Of a stretch of 64,000 nucleotides of DNA, positions 60,905-64,000 are shown one piece after another (position 1 is the stretch's first letter; each line of letters opens with the position of its first letter). The stretch covers positions 5,580,001 to 5,644,000 of the forward strand of contig NZ_CP171729.1 in assembly GCF_043769475.1 (NCBI RefSeq), read 5' to 3'. This DNA comes from Allomesorhizobium sp043769475 (lineage in GTDB: Bacteria > Pseudomonadota > Alphaproteobacteria > Rhizobiales > Rhizobiaceae). A program made the position numbers and the translations under genes. Below the pieces are notes generated by a model that worked only from the letters and a program-made list of their open reading frames with translations, ran no database searches and was not told the DNA's origin.

Positions 60905-62077
60905 TCAGCCGGGCGAGAGCGTCGCGGGTCCCTTGTCGACGAGAAGGCGCACGAACTGCGCGGTCACCGCATCCGCGCCGAACTGACCATTCCTGAACAA
61001 CTCCAGCCCCGCACGACCCTGCCGGTCCAGCAATTCGGGATCGGCAAGATACGCGTCGATGGCGGCTATCATAGAGGCCGCCATTGCGTCGGGATCGCCC
61101 GGAGGCAACAGCGTTCCGCTCACGCCGTCATGGACGATTTCACGGCATCCCTGAAGGTCGGTGGCAAGACAGGGAACGGCACTCGCCGCAGCCTCGATCA
61201 GGATACGCGGGATGCCCTCGCCGTAGCGCGAAGGCAGGCAGACCAGGTCCACGTTGCGCAGAAGTTCGGGCATATCGTAGACCTCGCCCAGGAATTCAAT
61301 GGCGCTTTCGCGCTCGAGCAGTTCAGGCGCGTAGCGGTCGGGATCGTGTGGCTCGACCATGCCCGCGACCAGGAATTCGACCTTGCTGTTCCCCGAGTAA
61401 TGGCGCGCCGCCTCGACGAAGGCGTCTAGTCCCTTGGACTTCAGCAGTCTCGACGCAAACAGGATTTTCATAGACGGAGGCACCCGGCGATCGCTGGCCG
61501 GATAAAACCGCTCCGGATCGACGCCGGCGCCGCTGATGACCGTCGAATTGTGCCGGCCGATCAGCCCGCGATGCAGCCAGTCGTCCCGGTCCTCCGTCGT
61601 CTCGAAGGTGAAACGCACGCCTTCCCGCGACGAAAGAAACCGTATCGAGGTGTCCACTAGCGACCGCGCCAGGCGGTCGGCTGCCCTCTGCCGCGTGCTC
61701 GACGGCGACATCAGCCGCCCGAGACCGGGTATGGTGATCAGTATCCGCCGCGGTCCACTCCCCAACTTACGCGCCAGCACGGCGGCGAGCCCCGACAGGA
61801 TCGCTGGCTTGAGCGTGATGAGGTGCACGGCATCCGGCTTTTCAGTCCTGAAGTGCCGCAGCGATCGGCGTACCAGCTTCAAGTCCAGAATCGGATGGAA
61901 GGAGAAGCGCTCGATCGGCACGTGCTCGTGGCGCCAGCCGGCCGACGGCTTGTCCATCGGGTTTCCTCCAGTGATGACGGTCACGTCCGCGCCAGTGTCC
62001 ACAAGCCGCTCCACCACATGGAGGCGATGTCGTAGGAAATAATCGCTGTCATTGCATATGACAGTGATCCTGGTCAT
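60905..62077 (-). CDS. Glycosyltransferase family 4
   Basis: 390-residue GT-B glycosyltransferase. The N-terminal acceptor domain starts TRITVICNDSDYFLRHRL, and the C-terminal donor domain contains MKILFASRLLKSKGLDAFVEAA, VDLVCLPSRYGEGIPRILIEAAA with the E-x7-E motif, and GVSGTLLPPGDPDAMA. It adds one sugar to the lipid-linked repeat unit in the cytoplasm. It is convergent with the sugar-phosphate transferase (17 bases apart) and starts a minus-strand run with GT2 and the Wzy-like gene. Confidence 0.93.
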   Translation of the reverse strand: MTRITVICNDSDYFLRHRLHVVERLVDTGADVTVITGGNPMDKPSAGWRHEHVPIERFSFHPILDLKLVRRSLRHFRTEKPDAVHLITLKPAILSGLAAVLARKLGSGPRRILITIPGLGRLMSPSSTRQRAADRLARSLVDTSIRFLSSREGVRFTFETTEDRDDWLHRGLIGRHNSTVISGAGVDPERFYPASDRRVPPSMKILFASRLLKSKGLDAFVEAARHYSGNSKVEFLVAGMVEPHDPDRYAPELLERESAIEFLGEVYDMPELLRNVDLVCLPSRYGEGIPRILIEAAASAVPCLATDLQGCREIVHDGVSGTLLPPGDPDAMAASMIAAIDAYLADPELLDRQGRAGLELFRNGQFGADAVTAQFVRLLVDKGPATLSPG

Positions 62078-62188
62078 TCGCTGTTCTCCGGTGCTTTTGC
62101 GGCCTTTGGGTGGTGCGCATCCATCGCATAGTCAAGCGGAAAAGGCCTCCGCGTCCAAACAGCCGCCGGAAACCGCATCGATGAGCGG

Positions 62189-63100
62189 TTAGCGTGCTTT
62201 CAGCGATATGCTGTCCTTGGGGATTCCGGAGAGCGATTCGAGACGCCAACCGGGCGACAATTGCAGGGACAGGCGCGGCGCCTTCGCCAGCGACGCCGAA
62301 AGCGCTCCCAGCGCGCGCAGTCTGGAGCCACGGAAACGATAAGCGGCCGCGATTTCGAGATCCATATAGCTGTCGAGGCGGGCAAAGAGCGCACGGTCCA
62401 GCGCGTTCTGCCATTTCGCCCGTATGGCGGCGGCGGCAGGCTCAATCTGCTCGGGACGCTGCACGCGCTGCCTCTCGATCGCAACGGCTGCGACCGGAAG
62501 TATTTCGAGCGAAAAGCCCTTCAGAGCCAGCGACAGGAACCAGTCGACATCCTCGAAGCGCCTGAGCGTCTCATCCTGGAATCCGGCGGCGGCAACGGCT
62601 TTGGGCCCGTTCAGGATCACGCATGAGCCCGGCGAGAACCAGCATCCGGAGGCGAATGCGCGCGGCGCGGCGGCAGGACGGGGCCAGCGCAGGCGAGAGG
62701 CGTCGTGGTTGGCGGTGAAGTCAATCCAGCCGCAGCCGAAAATGGTTGTCTCCAGCGCGCCTTGGCGAAGCCTCTCCTGCGCGCTCTGCCAGCGCTCGGC
62801 TATACTGCCGCGGAGCAGGTAGTCGTCGCTGTCGAGGAAAGTAATCCAGTCGGTGCGCGCCTCGCGCATGCCTGTGTTGCGGGCGGCGGCCGGGCCGCGG
62901 TTGCCCTCATGGCGTATCAGGCGAATGTTCAGACGATGCGCCAGATCGGGGTCGATCGCCGAGGGGGCGGGCGAACCGTCGTCGACCACGATGACTGCTT
63001 CGGGCAGGGTGTCCTGGCCATCGATGCTTCGGAGCGCCCGGTCCAGTGTATCCGGGCGGCCATAGACCGGAATTATGAGCGTCAGTGGCACTTTCTGCAT
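62189..63100 (-). CDS. Glycosyltransferase family 2
   Basis: 303-residue GT-A transferase. The nucleotide-binding start is LTLIIPVYGRPDTLDRALRSIDGQ and AVIVVDDGSP; the metal-binding DXD is WITFLDSDDYLL (about residues 87-98). The C-terminal part is Arg-rich and unlike well-known subgroups. It adds a sugar in polysaccharide assembly. It sits between the GT4 gene and the Wzy-like gene, all on the minus strand. Confidence 0.93.
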   Translation of the reverse strand: MQKVPLTLIIPVYGRPDTLDRALRSIDGQDTLPEAVIVVDDGSPAPSAIDPDLAHRLNIRLIRHEGNRGPAAARNTGMREARTDWITFLDSDDYLLRGSIAERWQSAQERLRQGALETTIFGCGWIDFTANHDASRLRWPRPAAAPRAFASGCWFSPGSCVILNGPKAVAAAGFQDETLRRFEDVDWFLSLALKGFSLEILPVAAVAIERQRVQRPEQIEPAAAAIRAKWQNALDRALFARLDSYMDLEIAAAYRFRGSRLRALGALSASLAKAPRLSLQLSPGWRLESLSGIPKDSISLKAR

Positions 63101-63137
63101 GATGAACTGCTAACAGAGAGCCAGATTGCGGGAAAGC

Positions 63138-64000
63138 TCAGCCACTGGACCGCGACTCGGAATCACGCCCGCTGCCAAAGACAAAAAACAGGCTGGTCAG
63201 TATTCCGACGATGAACAGCGAATCCGACAGATCATGGCCGATCATGTTGTTCAACAGACCGCTGAGGAAGAAGCTCGTCGCTATGCCTGCGGTCATCGCC
63301 AGACCATAGTCTCCCATTTCGTCACGGTTCTTGCGCCAAGCCAGGATAACCGGACCGAAGAGCATCATCGCAACGATCAGGGCGCCGGGAATGCCGTCGC
63401 GTACGGCATAGTTTAGAAAGACGTTGTGGAAATGCGAGTATGACAGGGTCGTCCCCGAGATCGCCCTGGTGCGCTCGATCATCAGCTCTTTGCTGTGACC
63501 CGGGCCGTGACCGAAGAACGGCGCTTCCGTAACCAGTTGCCAGCCGGCCTTCCAGACAGTCAGCCGCTGGCCGACTGATCCCGAGTAATCACCCTCTTCC
63601 ATTATCTGCCCGTAGTCTTCGATCAGCAGTTCGACCCGGTCGCGGACGAAAGGCGTGGCAAACAGCCCGAAGGCCAGCAGTACTACTGAAAATACAGCCA
63701 TCGACGGCAGTAGATAACGCCGCGCTATGTGATCACGATAGAACCAGATGCAGGCCGCCGGAACGACGATGAGTCCGGGCCAAAGGCCGCGTGTTCCCGA
63801 TAGGATGATGCTGCCGACGGACGCGAGTGCGGCCAGCGCGAACAGCACACGCCACCCCCCATGCGCACGCTGGCTGGCCAGGAAAGTAATCGTGAGGGTG
63901 ATGAAATTGGCAAGCGCGAAGGGATAGGCGTTACCGGCACCACCTTCGGCCCGCAGGCCAAATCCGAAGCTCTCTACCAGTGCGATCGCGAATGCCACAT
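63138..64000 (-). CDS. O-antigen ligase/polymerase (Wzy/WaaL-type) membrane protein, partial
   Basis: C-terminal 286 residues or more; the frame is open to the window edge, so the N-terminus is outside. Multiple hydrophobic helices surround one large periplasmic loop (about 110 to 185 of the visible part) with SVGQRLTVWKAGWQLVTEAPFFGHGPGHS and HFHNVFLNYAVRDGIPGAL. This is the Wzy_C pattern with the conserved Arg, G-x-G and H-N/H-S residues of O-antigen ligases and polymerases. It would polymerise or attach the chain in the periplasm. Confidence 0.88.
   Translation of the reverse strand, partial: VAFAIALVESFGFGLRAEGGAGNAYPFALANFITLTITFLASQRAHGGWRVLFALAALASVGSIILSGTRGLWPGLIVVPAACIWFYRDHIARRYLLPSMAVFSVVLLAFGLFATPFVRDRVELLIEDYGQIMEEGDYSGSVGQRLTVWKAGWQLVTEAPFFGHGPGHSKELMIERTRAISGTTLSYSHFHNVFLNYAVRDGIPGALIVAMMLFGPVILAWRKNRDEMGDYGLAMTAGIATSFFLSGLLNNMIGHDLSDSLFIVGILTSLFFVFGSGRDSESRSSG

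Noticed and set aside
1..64000. CRISPR array, prophage or intact insertion sequence
   Set aside because: No evenly spaced identical repeats, phage structural genes or transposase frames were seen anywhere in the window.

Overview
The window is high-GC chromosomal DNA from an alphaproteobacterium of the order Hyphomicrobiales, most likely a Mesorhizobium/Aminobacter-type member of the Phyllobacteriaceae. The evidence is a GcrA cell-cycle regulator with clustered GANTC sites, the gene order phoU / gcrA / argD-argF-hslO / apaG / metZ / dcd, a SAM-II riboswitch in front of metZ, an alphaproteobacterial LexA box (GTTC-N7-GTTC), the short ALAS-type HemA, and typical rhizobial intergenic palindromes. 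The assignment is from reading alone.

Layout. 1-11476 is conserved backbone: the end of phoU, gcrA, arginine genes argD and argF, a frameshifted hslO, apaG, a CDP-alcohol phosphatidyltransferase, a secreted protein of unknown function, a YjbR-type protein, metZ under a SAM-II riboswitch plus terminator, and a two-domain dCTP deaminase. Two copies of a 140-bp hairpin-rich repeat flank the apaG-YjbR segment, and a second inverted palindromic repeat lies before metZ. 11483-19314 holds a GntR regulator and a molybdenum hydroxylase cluster: FAD subunit, 2Fe-2S subunit, a large subunit split into two coupled genes, an EthD-like protein, CoxD/CoxE-type maturation proteins and an amidohydrolase.

19340-39574 is a 20.2-kb genomic island bounded by perfect 45-bp direct repeats of the 3' part of tRNA-Gly(CCC); the intact tRNA gene is at the right end. 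No integrase is left. The island carries two catabolic modules. The first, all on the minus strand, has an RbsABC-type importer (its permease is frameshifted), a SorC-type regulator, an aldo/keto reductase, a GlpD/EryB-like dehydrogenase, an LsrF-like aldolase, a LyxK/EryA-like kinase and a GMC oxidoreductase. This is a plausible route for a polyol or rare sugar: import, phosphorylation, oxidation to a ketose phosphate, aldol cleavage. The second has a PotABCD-type importer, an XRE-cupin regulator and a divergent histidinol-dehydrogenase paralogue. An SOS-controlled dinB and a DUF982 gene lie next to the tRNA.

39723-54154 returns to backbone: a small membrane protein, a frameshifted histone-deacetylase-family gene, a damaged MATE transporter, pyrD, DUF952, two small proteins of unknown function, a CrbS/CrbR-like two-component pair (LuxR-type regulator and a giant transporter-kinase hybrid) enclosing a LysE exporter and a threonine dehydratase, mscL, an aminotransferase and hemA. 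54433-64000 is a surface-polysaccharide region: galE, a 607-residue fusion of a PLP racemase with an apparently dead arginase fold, a WbpM/CapD-type NDP-sugar dehydratase, a sugar-phosphate transferase, GT4 and GT2 glycosyltransferases and a partial Wzy/O-antigen-ligase-type protein.

Of the four disrupted genes, at least three are interrupted by single-base differences, two of them in runs of five G. Some of these may be sequencing errors rather than true pseudogenes.
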